Source: Anatilimnocola aggregata
Lineage (GTDB): Bacteria; Planctomycetota; Planctomycetia; Pirellulales; Pirellulaceae
Length of the DNA stretch: 64,000 nucleotides
Direction of reading: 5' to 3'
Assembly: GCF_007747655.1 (NCBI RefSeq)
Contig: NZ_CP036274.1
Location: 3,534,001-3,598,000, forward strand
Each line of letters starts with the position of its first letter. The first letter of the stretch is position 1. The position numbers and the translations under genes are program-made. Positions 35,923 to 45,625 of the stretch are shown here, piece after piece. The notes beneath the pieces are model-generated. The model made no database searches and was not told the DNA's origin. It worked only from the letters and a program-made list of their open reading frames with translations.

Positions 35923-36330
35923 CTATGGCAATGCAATATGATGAATACGCCACTTTCCCCTCTCCTTAACAAGAATCAAGACACAGTTCCTCTCCTGAGA
36001 ACGGACCATAAAGTGCGACTGCCGACCTCTCTTAGTCGACTCAATTCGTTGAAGATGAACAATTAGGCCTGGTGATTCATTTCGCGGAATTGACTGCAAT
36101 GCAGTACGAAATTGAGGTAACGTCACTTTGCTTTGAAAATCCGTAGATGCCTCTTCGTACGCCTCAATCTCTGCGGCCTCTTCGTTAATATGACCTATGA
36201 ATTCAAGGACAGCGAGTTTCGCTTCAGTGGAATCACTCTTAAGAAGCTGAAGCATTAAAACTGAGCCACCGCAAGCGCAGAATATAAGCAAGGCCACGCA
36301 ACCGATTATATAAAGTAGAGCTTTGGGCAT
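35923..36330 (-). CDS. Hypothetical single-pass membrane protein, 135 aa
   Basis: ATG 36330 follows AGGTG closely. An N-terminal hydrophobic segment (residues ~4-30, LLYIIGCVALLIFCACGG) could be a signal anchor or a lipoprotein signal (Cys at ~18-20). The exposed part has a helix (EEAAEIEAYEEAST), then a small alpha/beta region ending in strands FMVRSQERNCVLILVKERGKWRI..., reminiscent of DUF4878/NTF2-like lipoproteins. It is the last gene of the minus-strand RHS locus, 41 bases after the putative immunity gene. It may be a leftover immunity protein from an earlier tip; this is inference. Confidence 0.65.
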   Translation of the reverse strand: MPKALLYIIGCVALLIFCACGGSVLMLQLLKSDSTEAKLAVLEFIGHINEEAAEIEAYEEASTDFQSKVTLPQFRTALQSIPRNESPGLIVHLQRIESTKRGRQSHFMVRSQERNCVLILVKERGKWRIHHIALP

Positions 36331-36371
36331 TGCACCTGCCTAGCGAAATACAATTCACCAAAAATTGGCGC

Positions 36372-36971
36372 CTAACGAGCACGAACGAGAGGATCAACAG
36401 GCTTAACCCTGATTGGCACATATCTCGTGACAACGCCACCTTCGGACGGAACGTCGATAGAAGTTATGAACGGTAAAAGCGTCGGAAATAACGAGGAACT
36501 CGTAATTAAAGGCGAACCGAACTCACTTGACTCGTGAATAATCGACAAGCGGCCGCGTGAACATTCTATTTGCGAAACCATTGTCCAGTCGATAAAAAAT
36601 TCCCCTATCAAGGAAAGGTCAACAAAAATACCACTGTCACAAACCTTCCAAACAACAAATGGTGCCGACGCTGAAAATCGCCCAGGCACACTTAAAATAG
36701 CCCGATATCCTGGAGACCTAACGAATTGCGATGGAATCGGTAGAGTGTCGGCCCAGCCTATTCGGCTATGCTTAATGCCGCATAACGATATTGATAGGCC
36801 AATGATTGTCAAGTACGGTATACCTACAAACATCAACGCCAGGGCAAGCGAAAAAAGCGTGTCATGCTTGAGCATAGCGGCCATCGCTAAGCATGCCAGC
36901 GAAGCAATCACTGAAAGCAGCGATAATGCAGCTGGCACCATTCGACGCCACAAATAATTCGATCTTTCCAT
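36372..36971 (-). CDS. Two-TM membrane protein, candidate immunity gene of the orphan RHS tip
   Basis: 199 residues. Two closely spaced membrane helices (~12-34 and ~38-64) are followed by a soluble beta-rich domain (FVVWKVCDSGIFVDLSLIG, DWTMVSQIECSRGRLSI). ATG 36971 lies eight bases after the stop of the orphan RHS module, so the two are cotranscribed. The layout (TM hairpin, then a PH-like beta domain with GI...W..V..I spacing) resembles the protein after the main RHS gene (39241-39792), though the sequences differ. In RHS toxin loci the gene directly after a tip is normally its immunity gene. The family is not recognised. Confidence 0.65.
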   Translation of the reverse strand: MERSNYLWRRMVPAALSLLSVIASLACLAMAAMLKHDTLFSLALALMFVGIPYLTIIGLSISLCGIKHSRIGWADTLPIPSQFVRSPGYRAILSVPGRFSASAPFVVWKVCDSGIFVDLSLIGEFFIDWTMVSQIECSRGRLSIIHESSEFGSPLITSSSLFPTLLPFITSIDVPSEGGVVTRYVPIRVKPVDPLVRAR

Positions 36972-36979
36972 ACCTAGGC

Positions 36980-39163
36980 TCAGTGAGTGTATCTTCCAGG
37001 TAAAACTATATCTCTAATCATCTGATTAAATCGTGTGCGCATGTTGGCCTGGCATCCCGCCGCGCCAGCACCAGCGCGGGCCGAAAAGACAGTCCACGCA
37101 GTAATGACCGCCCGAGGTGTGATAGCTATCGTCTCCGTTCTTCCCCAACCTATATAGGCCCCCACCGGCTCGGGTGCGCGAGCGATTACCCCCCCGGCGA
37201 CGGTGGTTGTAAGAGGTGGCGTGGGCGAATTGATTGAAGTATCGCTGATGTTTCCAATAGTAACTCCTCCGCCAACTCCTTCTCCAGCACTCACGCCGAC
37301 CGAATACGAGTATCCATTGAGATCGTCTGGATTGGTGGTATTTGTGTAAGAACAGGCACCGCCACCGAAAAGCCCTGGACCAAATGGATTAAATCTAAAA
37401 TTTCCGGAAAGCAAGAAACCAAATTGCCAATCAAGCGGAGACTCTTCGTTTACGACCCAAAGTCCCTGTGCCGTGGCGTCAAGCCCGATAATCCCTTCCG
37501 CGCTACCAGTCGGTCCAAATGCGTACGTGCCATTTCCAATAGGCGCTACAACTCGCCGTGCCGTAGCTTCGGCAGTTGATTGCCGACGCTCAAGACCATT
37601 TGGATCGGTAGCGTCTAGCGGATTATTCCCAATATATTCAGCTAGATTCGGGGTTCCAGCGGCAAACCCGATCGGATCTTCACTCATCCACCTTCCCACC
37701 GTCGCGTCGTACCACCGATTAAGATTGTTCTGCAGACCGGTCGAATCATCAAACGGTCGAGCTGTAAAGCCAATCAGCGAGGAGGTGCCCGCCTGGCTCG
37801 TCAGATTGCCGAAGGAGTCATAGATGCGGTGGCCGGTATCGACAGTGTCCGTCAGCCCAGAATCGTAGGCCACAAAGTCCCGCGGCGTACCGAGTTGATC
37901 CGTCAGTCCAAAATTCGGCGTATCGCCATGCGTGATGTCCGCGATCAACTGATCGACGTTCGGTCCCCAACTATAGATGTGGGAAAGATCGCTACCATCG
38001 TCTCCGGCAAACTCGAGCGCAAGCTGGTTGCCGTCGTAAGTAAAGAAGCTGTCAACCGCCGCCGCGGCACCTGCTCCATCCGAATCAACTGACCTCCGAA
38101 TCCACCGGTTGAAGACATCGTAGCTATTTTCGACCACGCTAAGCACATTGCTCGTGTCGCCCTTCTCGGTCACTGCGACGAGTCGGTTACGATGATCCCA
38201 AGTGTACTCGGTGACGTAATTCGTGCTGATTTTCGTACGGGTCGCACGATTCCCTTCGGCGTCATAGGTGTAGTTGTAAATACCATCGGATTCGAGTTGG
38301 TTATTTGTCCCTGTCGTATAATCAGTGTCGCGGTTGCCGTTGGCGTCGTAGTCGTAGGTTTCATCGGTCGAGCCGGTGTGATCGGCCCCTACGAGTTGAT
38401 CGGTATCGTCGTAGTCGTACTCGCTGAGCCCGTCCAGGAACGAATCGATCGAGAGAATGCGGCTGGCGGCGTCGTAGGTGTAGTCGTACCCTGCCCAGGT
38501 CGTGAGTCCGGTAGTGTGCAGGATGCCCGTGAGCCGGTTCAGGTCATCGTAAGAGTAGGCCGTGTCGGCCACGCCGATCGGCATCGTGTTGCCCACGAAG
38601 CGGTTCAGTTCCGTGTACTGCCCCAACTTGTTGTAGCTGAAGGCCACGCGATGCCAGAAGCTCGCTTCTTCGTCGCTCTCGCGGGTCAGTTGCGTGAGGC
38701 GATTCAGGTCGTCGTAAACAAAGCCGGTGGTAATTTCCTCGGTCGTGCCGAAGTTCCAGCGGCTTTCGGTCCGATTGCCGGCCGCGTTGAACTCGTAATC
38801 GAAGGTGAGCGTATCGGTGAACCCCGCGAAGGTCTGCACTTCCTGCGTCACACGACCAAGTTTGTCGTGGATGTAAACGTTGATCGCCGCCGGATCGCTG
38901 GCCTCCGTCAGCTGGCTGGCCGCATCGAACTCAAAACCGATCGTCCGCACGAGGGATACTCCGTCGTACCACTTTTCCGCCGTTCGCCGATGCAGCGCAT
39001 CATACTCGTACTCCGTCCGCTGATCGGGGCGATCCACTAGCTCCAGATTGCCACTGCTGCCGTGGCGGTAACTCGTTGCCAGACCAAGCGAATCGATTTC
39101 GGTCACCAACTGGACTAGCGAGTTGGACATGCAGACCACGGTTGATCGCGTGAGCACACCCAC
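36980..39163 (-). CDS. Orphan RHS core end with a different C-terminal tip
   Basis: 727 residues with no signal or proper N-terminus: the frame begins inside an RHS/YD repeat (LVTEIDSLGLATSYRHGSSG). From RTEYEYDALHRR to the core end (GRWMSEDPIGF, NPLDATDPNGLE) it is nearly identical to the C-terminal core of the main RHS gene (plus-strand 37671-39021 against 40255-41612). After DPNGLE it diverges fully into a ~195-residue Gly-rich, beta-type tip (YAFGPTGSAEGIIGL, GGACSYTNTTNPDD, VGVSAGEGVGGGVTI). The tip shows no nuclease or other toxin motif I know. The layout is that of displaced, promoterless RHS tip cassettes that swap onto the main gene by recombination. Confidence 0.85.
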   Translation of the reverse strand: MGVLTRSTVVCMSNSLVQLVTEIDSLGLATSYRHGSSGNLELVDRPDQRTEYEYDALHRRTAEKWYDGVSLVRTIGFEFDAASQLTEASDPAAINVYIHDKLGRVTQEVQTFAGFTDTLTFDYEFNAAGNRTESRWNFGTTEEITTGFVYDDLNRLTQLTRESDEEASFWHRVAFSYNKLGQYTELNRFVGNTMPIGVADTAYSYDDLNRLTGILHTTGLTTWAGYDYTYDAASRILSIDSFLDGLSEYDYDDTDQLVGADHTGSTDETYDYDANGNRDTDYTTGTNNQLESDGIYNYTYDAEGNRATRTKISTNYVTEYTWDHRNRLVAVTEKGDTSNVLSVVENSYDVFNRWIRRSVDSDGAGAAAAVDSFFTYDGNQLALEFAGDDGSDLSHIYSWGPNVDQLIADITHGDTPNFGLTDQLGTPRDFVAYDSGLTDTVDTGHRIYDSFGNLTSQAGTSSLIGFTARPFDDSTGLQNNLNRWYDATVGRWMSEDPIGFAAGTPNLAEYIGNNPLDATDPNGLERRQSTAEATARRVVAPIGNGTYAFGPTGSAEGIIGLDATAQGLWVVNEESPLDWQFGFLLSGNFRFNPFGPGLFGGGACSYTNTTNPDDLNGYSYSVGVSAGEGVGGGVTIGNISDTSINSPTPPLTTTVAGGVIARAPEPVGAYIGWGRTETIAITPRAVITAWTVFSARAGAGAAGCQANMRTRFNQMIRDIVLPGRYTH
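37671..39021. repeat. ~1.35-kb direct repeat of RHS core, orphan copy
   Basis: Nearly identical at DNA level to 40255-41612; long stretches such as 38370-38600 match 40960-41190 with few or no changes. Divergence is higher toward the core/tip boundary. It is the homology that could allow tip exchange or deletion of the intervening tip and immunity gene. Confidence 0.8.
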
Positions 39164-39240
39164 CGTCAGGGACGGAGTACCGTACGTGACCTACTCGCCA
39201 CCCGAGATTATTGCCTTGTACAGCCTACTTTACGATTCGA

Positions 39241-39792
39241 TCAATCCCTCAACTCGCATTTTAGAGAAACGTAGCGAGACTGCACGTGTTCTTGTAGCTC
39301 ACGAACAATGCCAATCGCCTCGCCTCGGGCGATATTACTATCTGTCCGCAGCATTCGCCCGGGCCCAAAGTCTGGCCCGGGCCAAATTACAAACATAAAG
39401 CATGAGTCGCGTTGCCTCACTAGGCGAATTGCAGTTACTCGCTTCCAAAGCCATTCCTCGTTGCCATATCTTATGCCTTTGTTGGAGATCAAAAGTTCAA
39501 TCGGCTTACCAAACAATCGAATCCAAGTCCAAGCATTTACTACGGAAACTGCAACGACTCCAAACACGAGGGTTATCGACAGCACCACAATCGACTCATT
39601 CCGCCAAAAAAGAACTACGCCGACGAGGCAAATGGCTGACGTCCACACTGAGGCAAATAGCACCAATAATAATCGCATCCATTTCGTGTGATAGACGTGA
39701 AAGGTAAGACAACTTTGGAACATTGCTCTGCTTTCTTCTTTCATGTCCCGCGCCACCCTAGACAACACATTAGTCTTATTTAAAGCATTCAT
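39241..39792 (-). CDS. Two-TM membrane protein, candidate immunity gene of the main RHS tip
   Basis: 183 residues. The start ATG 39792 lies inside the last codons of the RHS gene (17-bp overlap), a strong sign of translational coupling; an inner ATG at 39745 is an alternative. Two membrane helices (~38-60 and ~66-90) precede a soluble domain (PIELLISNKGIRYGNEEWLW, AIRLVRQRDSCFMFVIW) that looks like a PH/YcxB-type beta sandwich. The C-terminus ends in a helix (GEAIGIVRELQEHVQSRY). It sits exactly where immunity genes sit in polymorphic toxin loci. No named family is recognised. Confidence 0.7.
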   Translation of the reverse strand: MNALNKTNVLSRVARDMKEESRAMFQSCLTFHVYHTKWMRLLLVLFASVWTSAICLVGVVLFWRNESIVVLSITLVFGVVAVSVVNAWTWIRLFGKPIELLISNKGIRYGNEEWLWKRVTAIRLVRQRDSCFMFVIWPGPDFGPGRMLRTDSNIARGEAIGIVRELQEHVQSRYVSLKCELRD

Positions 39793-42700
39793 CGATCATG
39801 TCCCAGAGCCCACCGTTCCTGGAGAATCTCTCAGCAATTGTCGATCCGCCTCCGGCACCAATGCCTAGCCATCCTGCCCACACCGCCAGTTCCAGAGCGA
39901 GCGTTTGAGGAAGTTGTGATAAGGGAACAACCCCAATCATGCTGATTCCTGTTGCCCCAGCTACGGCGAACCCTGCGGCAGCCGATCCTGCAATTACTGC
40001 AGTTGCTTGTCCCAGCCTGGTACCAATTCGGAGTGCAGCGTCAACACAATCTTTCCCGCTTGTATTGGGATCAGTGTTAATCGGATTAGCGTAGAACCAC
40101 CAATCAGAAAAGTATTGACCAACCCCACGTCCTAAGTTGCGTATTTCACGGTTTATAATGACACCGGGGTTCGGCGGAATCAGTCCCGTCGGATCAGTAT
40201 TGCTTAGTGCATTGTTGTAGGCGTACTCCCGCAGGTTCTCAGTTCCACCATCAAACCCAATCGGGTCCTCACTCACCCACCTTCCCACCGTGGCATCATA
40301 CCAGCGGTTGAGATTGTACTGGAGGCCGATGGTGATTTCGAAGGGGCGGGCGGTGTAGCCAAGGAAGGAGGTAATGCCGGTGGAGAAGGTGAGGGTGCCA
40401 AAGGCGTTGTAGATGTGGTGACCGGTATCGACGGTGGTAGTGAGTAAAGAGTCATAGGCAACGAAGTCGCGCGGGGTGCCAAGGTGGTCGGTGAGGCCGA
40501 AGTTGGGCGTCGAGCCGTGGGTGATGTCGGCGATGAGTTCGTCGGTGTTTTGGCCCCAACTATAGATGTGGGAAATGTCACTGCCGTCGTCACCGGAAAA
40601 TTCAGTAGTTAACTGAGTACCTTCGTAGGCGAAGTAGGAATCGACGGCTGTAGCGATGCCGGGACCATCAGAATCGACGCTGCGGCGAATCCAACGATTG
40701 AACACATCGTAGCTGTTCTCGACAGTGCTTAGGACGTTATCGAGGTCATCTTTCTCGGTGACCGCAACCAGGCGGTTGCGGTGGTCCCAGGTGTATTCGG
40801 TAACGTAACTGGTACTGATGTTTGTACGAGTCGCGCGATTTCCTTCCGCGTCGTAGGTGTAACTGTATGTGCCGTCGCTCAGGAGCTGGTTGTTGTCGCC
40901 AGTAGTGTAGCCGGTTACACGGTTGCCGTTGGCGTCGTAGTCGTAGGTTTCATCGGTCGAGCCGGTGTGATCGGCCCCCACGAGTTGATCGGTATCGTCG
41001 TAGTCGTACTCGCTAAGCCCGTCCAGGAACGAATCGATCGACAGAATCCGACTGGCGGCGTCGTAGGTGTAGTCGTAACCGGCCCAGGTCGTGAGTCCGG
41101 TAGTGTGCAGGATGCCCGTGAGCCGGTTCAGGTCATCGTAAGAGTAGGCCGTGTCGGCCACGCCGATCGGCGTCGTGTTGTCACCTACGAAGCGGTTCAG
41201 TTCCGTGTACTGCCCGAGCTTGTTGTAGCTGAAGGCGACCCGATGCCAGAAGCTGGCCTCTTCGTCGCTCTCGCGAGTCAGTTGCTTCAGCCGATTCTGA
41301 GCGTCGTACTCAAACTCCGAGGTAATCTCCTCGGTCGTGCCGAAGTTCCAGCGGCTTTCGGTCCGATTGCCGGCCGCGTCGAACTCGTAATCGAAGGTGA
41401 GCGTATCGGTGAAGCCCGCGAACGTCTGCACTTCCTGTGTCACACGACCAAGTAAATCGTAGTTGTAAACATTGATCGCTGCCGGATCGCTTGCCTCTGT
41501 CAGTTGGCTAGCTGCATCGAACTCAAACCCAATTGTCCGCACGAGCGAAACTCCGTCGTACCACTTTTCCGCCGTTCGCCGATGCAGCGCATCATACTCG
41601 TACTCCGTCCGCCGAGCGAGTCTGTCCACCTTCGCCGTGAGATCGCCCGCCTGGCTGTATTCGAACGTGCGGGTAGCGCTCAGTTCATTCGTTTCCAGCA
41701 CGACGCGGTTGAGCGCATCGAATTGCCAGGTCGTCGTATTCTCCTCGGGATCGGTGAGCGAGAGCCGATTCCCAACCGCGTCGTACTCGAAGCTGGTCAC
41801 ACCGGTAAGCGGATCGGTGACCGAGGTGTTGCGGTAGAGATTGTCGTAGACGTAAGTCGTCACCTTGCTGAGCGGACTCGTGACCGTCAGCCGATTCCCC
41901 ACTGCATCGTAGGTGTAGCTGGTTACGGGCGCAGAGGCACCGCCAACTCCATCGGGGTCGGGCTGAGTAACGCCGAGGGTACGGCCTAGCTGGTCGTAGG
42001 TGTAGCTGGTGACATTGCTGAGCGCATCGGTCGATTCGAGGAGTTGCCCCGCGTCGTCATAGAGCCACTCGCTGACGGGAGACGTCAGTGGGCCTCCGCC
42101 ATCAGGATCAGCCTGAGTGAGTTCGATCATGTGATCGAGCAGATCGTAGGCATACTCGGTCGTATTGCCGAGCGGATCGGTCTCACTTAACTTTCGTCCC
42201 GCAGCATCGTAGACGTAGCTGATTTCCGGCGCGGCGAGTGGTCCTCCACCATCGGGATCGGGAAGCGTGACAAGCACCAACCGCCCGAGACCGTCGTAGT
42301 CGTACTCCGTCACGCGATCGAGCGGATCGGTCACGCTCAGCAACTGCCCCGCCACATCGTAGACGTATTCCGTGACCGGTGAATCCAGAGGGCCCACGCC
42401 GTCTGGATCGGGTGACGTCACTCGTGTCTTGCGATTGAGGGCATCGTACTCGTAGGAAGTCACGGCCCCGCCCGGCGCAGTCAACGTCACCAGGTTGCCG
42501 ACCTTGTCGTAGGCGTACTCGGTAATCATCGCCCCGAGCGGACCGTAATCATCCGGATCGGGCTGGGTAACTCGAATCAGCCGACCCAGGATGTCGTACT
42601 CGTTGGTGGTGACTCTTCCCAGGGCATCGGTGACAGTCAGCAGGTTGCCGGCTTCGTCGTAGGTCATCACGGTCACCGGCGATGATTGCGCACCCGCACC

Positions 42701-45625
42701 GTCCGGATCGGGCTGCGTGATGGTGACCGTCCTGCCATAGTTTTCGTAGGCATAGGTGGTCACATTGCCGAGTGGATCGGTCTCCGTCAGTTTGCGGCCC
42801 ATCGCATCGTAAGAGAACGAAGTCTCAGGCGACGTCAGGATGCCGCCGCCGTCGGGATCGGGCATGGTGATTAAAACCAAGCGACCCAACTCGTCGTATT
42901 CGTAGCCCGTCACGCGACCGAGCGGATCGGTGACGACCGTAGGCAAGCCACGGTCGTCGTAGGTGGTGTAGCTGGTCGTGAGATTGGTATCGCCATCGTG
43001 ATCTGGACGGTCGACTTGGGTTACCCTGCCGAGACTGTCATAGTGATAACTCGTTTCGCGGCCGAGCGGATCAATCTCGGTTACCAGCTGGCCCAGCGTG
43101 TTGTACACATAGCCCAAGGTGGGTCGCGCAAGTGGACCACCGGCGTCCGGATCGGGCTGCTGCACTTCAACCAACTGGCCAACCGCATCGTAGGTGTAGT
43201 CGGTGCGGCGGCCCAGCGGATCGAGTTCATACTCCAGCAGATCCTGGACATCGTAGAAGTACTGAATCATCGACTCCGAAACAGTCCCTTCGCCGTAAGT
43301 AGCGCGAATGAGATTGCCATGGCCGTCGTACTCCAGATACGTCACGCGTCCCAAGGGATCGGTGATGCGTTCGGGCAAGCCTGCCGGGGGATCACCGGGG
43401 GAACTGGGAACCGTGGTGAAAGTGAAACTGGTGACGACGTCGTCAGTCTCAAGATTGTATTCGTCGTCGACGCTGTCCACGACCTGGCGAATAGCGGTAA
43501 CCAAGCCGGTGGCGGAGGCGACTGTATACAGCGTCATCAAGCCCCGCTCGTCCTCGTAGCTGAGCGGCACGTTCCAGTCTTCATCGTAGGTCCAGGTGCG
43601 CACGCTACCGTCTGGAAGTGTCATTTCGAGGAGATTGCCGAGGGCATCGTACTCATAAAGTGTTTCGTGGGCGGGCAAGGGACCAGCGCCGTCTGGGTCG
43701 GGATCGACTTGGCGGGTCAGCCTGCCGCGGCTATCACGCTCCATAATCGTGACATTCCCCAACTCATCCGTCGTTGAGGTCTTGTTACCGAAGGCGTCAG
43801 TTGTATAGGACAGAGCATTGCCAGATTGATCTTCGAAGCTACCGGCGACGCCGCTGCTTAACAACAGCGGGGCTGGATTCAGTGCGCTGCCCAACGTGCC
43901 AGAAGTATCGACGACGCCCGCCGTCATGGAGGGTGCAAACGTTTCTTCGGTGCTATCCGGCGCAACTCGCTTGTACAGTGAGCGATCGGGGCGATACTCG
44001 AACGTAGTCGCCTGGTTCTCGGCATCGGTGATACTGGTCATCAGCTTTGTGACCGGATCGTAGTCGAAGGTAGTCACTTTGGCCTCACCTGGCCCAGCAC
44101 CGTCCGGATCGGTTTCGGTAACACTGACCAACAGACCGTCCTCGTCGTGCTCATATTCAGTGACTCGACCGGCAAAATCAGTCACACTGCTCAGTCGCCC
44201 TTCGGTGTAGGCAAAGGTCTTCGTGCGGCCAAAGAAGTCCGTGATGGTCTCGATATCATCGGCAATAGGACCGTCATCCGCATCGATGTAGGTGTAGGTG
44301 GAGACATTGCCGACCTTGTCGATTCGAACTTGCAATAACCCATCTTCGTCGAAGTGGCTTTCCTCCCCGTAAACGGTGCGGTAAACATATTCTCCGCCGC
44401 CGTAGACGAGCGTAGCGTCAACCGGGTTATCGCCGGTCGCGACGTATACTTCTCCATTGAATTTGAATCGAAAGAGGTTTCCCTCGCTGGTGACAAGGCT
44501 GGCTCCATTCTCATCGACAACCAGTCGGTCCACGCCTTCAATCGTCCAACGATTTCCTACCGAACTGCTGATCTGGTTGACGATCTCTTGGCGGCCACGG
44601 TATGTACGCGTGACCGAGGGCAGGCTCGGATAATGCTCGGTGAGCGTCATTTCCCAAGGGTATTCACCCGTGGGAAGGCTCGTCGCATCGGCCTGCAACG
44701 CAAAACGGTAGGTTTCGCCCGAACTCAGCGACGAGGCATCGTAGAAAACAGAGTCACCAATAATCCCACCGAAGGTGAGTTGGGCTTCGATCGCATCGGG
44801 TGTCCCGCTACTTGGTGTAAATGGCACATCCAGGGCAATCGTGGGATGGGGGTTCCCTTTGGATAAGTAGATCGCTGAGGAGAACTTCACTAACATCGCG
44901 CCAACGGAGTCGACGACCGACGTCACGACACCGTTTAGGCAATTGCACCAACAAGAGCAGACGAAGAGTTTTCCAAACGGGTTATCGTTATCCTCGATCG
45001 TGATCTTGCCCGTTAAGTCGCCCGCAGAAACATGCAAGGACAGGTTCGATAAAGTTGACTTGAAGTTCTCATCGAACTCCCAGAGGTTGTCATCTACGAT
45101 TGGGACCAGAAACGTTTTCTCAGTCTCGCCAGGCGCAAAGGTGACTATGCCTCCAACCACTGAAAAGTCATCGTCGTGCTCTGCCCCGAAAAAGCCCAGC
45201 GGATCGTTTTCTTCGGCGCTATAATCGGCGGTGATTTCCCAGCTACTCTGGCTTGAAAGCGTGACAGTCACAGTCGCATATTTTGATTCGATACCCTCCG
45301 ACACGTTAACGTCATCAATCGAAATCGACGGCGTTGCATCATCATCTTCGATGGTGCCAAGTGCTGCTCCGTCAGCCAAATCACCATCTTTGCTTACAGT
45401 CAGCCCAACCGAAAAGGTTTCATCGTCCTCATCCAGGCTATCACCTACAACGGCAACAGTCAGCGTAGTCGAGGTTTCACCCGCCGGAATGACAACATAA
45501 GAGTCACTTTCGAATTCGTAGTCTACGTTACCACTCGCGCTAATATCGTTTGTTGAATAAGATACAGTTACATCCTTGCCACTGACCGCATCGAGGCTAA
45601 CTGTAAAGGTAAGCGTTGTTGAACT
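39776..45625 (-). CDS. RHS/YD-repeat protein with Calx-beta N-region; 5' end removed by IS21
   Basis: The frame is open from the IS21 end (45625) to 39776, about 1,950 residues, with no usable start codon upstream of a TTG at 45379, so the true N-terminus is lost. Order: two Calx-beta units (about 45630-44990, each closing in IEDDD or IEDNDN), a Cys-rich CSCWCNCLNG motif, a ~200-residue domain leading into the RHS shell, about 25-30 YD repeats with a regular PDPDG.G.L..P spacer, then the core end GRWVSEDPIGFDGGTENLREY. The ~130-residue tip after NTDPTGLI is Ala/Gly-rich and hydrophobic (IAGSAAAGFAVAGATG). RHS shells encapsulate toxic tips or form surface glycan-binding proteins. Without its secretion signal this copy is probably silent unless expressed from within IS21. 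Confidence 0.9.
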   Translation of the reverse strand, partial: SSTTLTFTVSLDAVSGKDVTVSYSTNDISASGNVDYEFESDSYVVIPAGETSTTLTVAVVGDSLDEDDETFSVGLTVSKDGDLADGAALGTIEDDDATPSISIDDVNVSEGIESKYATVTVTLSSQSSWEITADYSAEENDPLGFFGAEHDDDFSVVGGIVTFAPGETEKTFLVPIVDDNLWEFDENFKSTLSNLSLHVSAGDLTGKITIEDNDNPFGKLFVCSCWCNCLNGVVTSVVDSVGAMLVKFSSAIYLSKGNPHPTIALDVPFTPSSGTPDAIEAQLTFGGIIGDSVFYDASSLSSGETYRFALQADATSLPTGEYPWEMTLTEHYPSLPSVTRTYRGRQEIVNQISSSVGNRWTIEGVDRLVVDENGASLVTSEGNLFRFKFNGEVYVATGDNPVDATLVYGGGEYVYRTVYGEESHFDEDGLLQVRIDKVGNVSTYTYIDADDGPIADDIETITDFFGRTKTFAYTEGRLSSVTDFAGRVTEYEHDEDGLLVSVTETDPDGAGPGEAKVTTFDYDPVTKLMTSITDAENQATTFEYRPDRSLYKRVAPDSTEETFAPSMTAGVVDTSGTLGSALNPAPLLLSSGVAGSFEDQSGNALSYTTDAFGNKTSTTDELGNVTIMERDSRGRLTRQVDPDPDGAGPLPAHETLYEYDALGNLLEMTLPDGSVRTWTYDEDWNVPLSYEDERGLMTLYTVASATGLVTAIRQVVDSVDDEYNLETDDVVTSFTFTTVPSSPGDPPAGLPERITDPLGRVTYLEYDGHGNLIRATYGEGTVSESMIQYFYDVQDLLEYELDPLGRRTDYTYDAVGQLVEVQQPDPDAGGPLARPTLGYVYNTLGQLVTEIDPLGRETSYHYDSLGRVTQVDRPDHDGDTNLTTSYTTYDDRGLPTVVTDPLGRVTGYEYDELGRLVLITMPDPDGGGILTSPETSFSYDAMGRKLTETDPLGNVTTYAYENYGRTVTITQPDPDGAGAQSSPVTVMTYDEAGNLLTVTDALGRVTTNEYDILGRLIRVTQPDPDDYGPLGAMITEYAYDKVGNLVTLTAPGGAVTSYEYDALNRKTRVTSPDPDGVGPLDSPVTEYVYDVAGQLLSVTDPLDRVTEYDYDGLGRLVLVTLPDPDGGGPLAAPEISYVYDAAGRKLSETDPLGNTTEYAYDLLDHMIELTQADPDGGGPLTSPVSEWLYDDAGQLLESTDALSNVTSYTYDQLGRTLGVTQPDPDGVGGASAPVTSYTYDAVGNRLTVTSPLSKVTTYVYDNLYRNTSVTDPLTGVTSFEYDAVGNRLSLTDPEENTTTWQFDALNRVVLETNELSATRTFEYSQAGDLTAKVDRLARRTEYEYDALHRRTAEKWYDGVSLVRTIGFEFDAASQLTEASDPAAINVYNYDLLGRVTQEVQTFAGFTDTLTFDYEFDAAGNRTESRWNFGTTEEITSEFEYDAQNRLKQLTRESDEEASFWHRVAFSYNKLGQYTELNRFVGDNTTPIGVADTAYSYDDLNRLTGILHTTGLTTWAGYDYTYDAASRILSIDSFLDGLSEYDYDDTDQLVGADHTGSTDETYDYDANGNRVTGYTTGDNNQLLSDGTYSYTYDAEGNRATRTNISTSYVTEYTWDHRNRLVAVTEKDDLDNVLSTVENSYDVFNRWIRRSVDSDGPGIATAVDSYFAYEGTQLTTEFSGDDGSDISHIYSWGQNTDELIADITHGSTPNFGLTDHLGTPRDFVAYDSLLTTTVDTGHHIYNAFGTLTFSTGITSFLGYTARPFEITIGLQYNLNRWYDATVGRWVSEDPIGFDGGTENLREYAYNNALSNTDPTGLIPPNPGVIINREIRNLGRGVGQYFSDWWFYANPINTDPNTSGKDCVDAALRIGTRLGQATAVIAGSAAAGFAVAGATGISMIGVVPLSQLPQTLALELAVWAGWLGIGAGGGSTIAERFSRNGGLWDMIDECFK
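40255..41612. repeat. ~1.35-kb direct repeat of RHS core, copy inside the main RHS gene
   Basis: Partner of 37671-39021. It encodes the final RHS core repeats from DALHRRTAEKWYDG to GRWVSEDPIGF. Confidence 0.8.

Noticed and set aside
40781-43777. Plus-strand open frames rich in Val/Gly inside the RHS gene
   Set aside because: They mirror the YD repeats on the other strand; the regular GVVVVG-type sequence is a repeat artefact.
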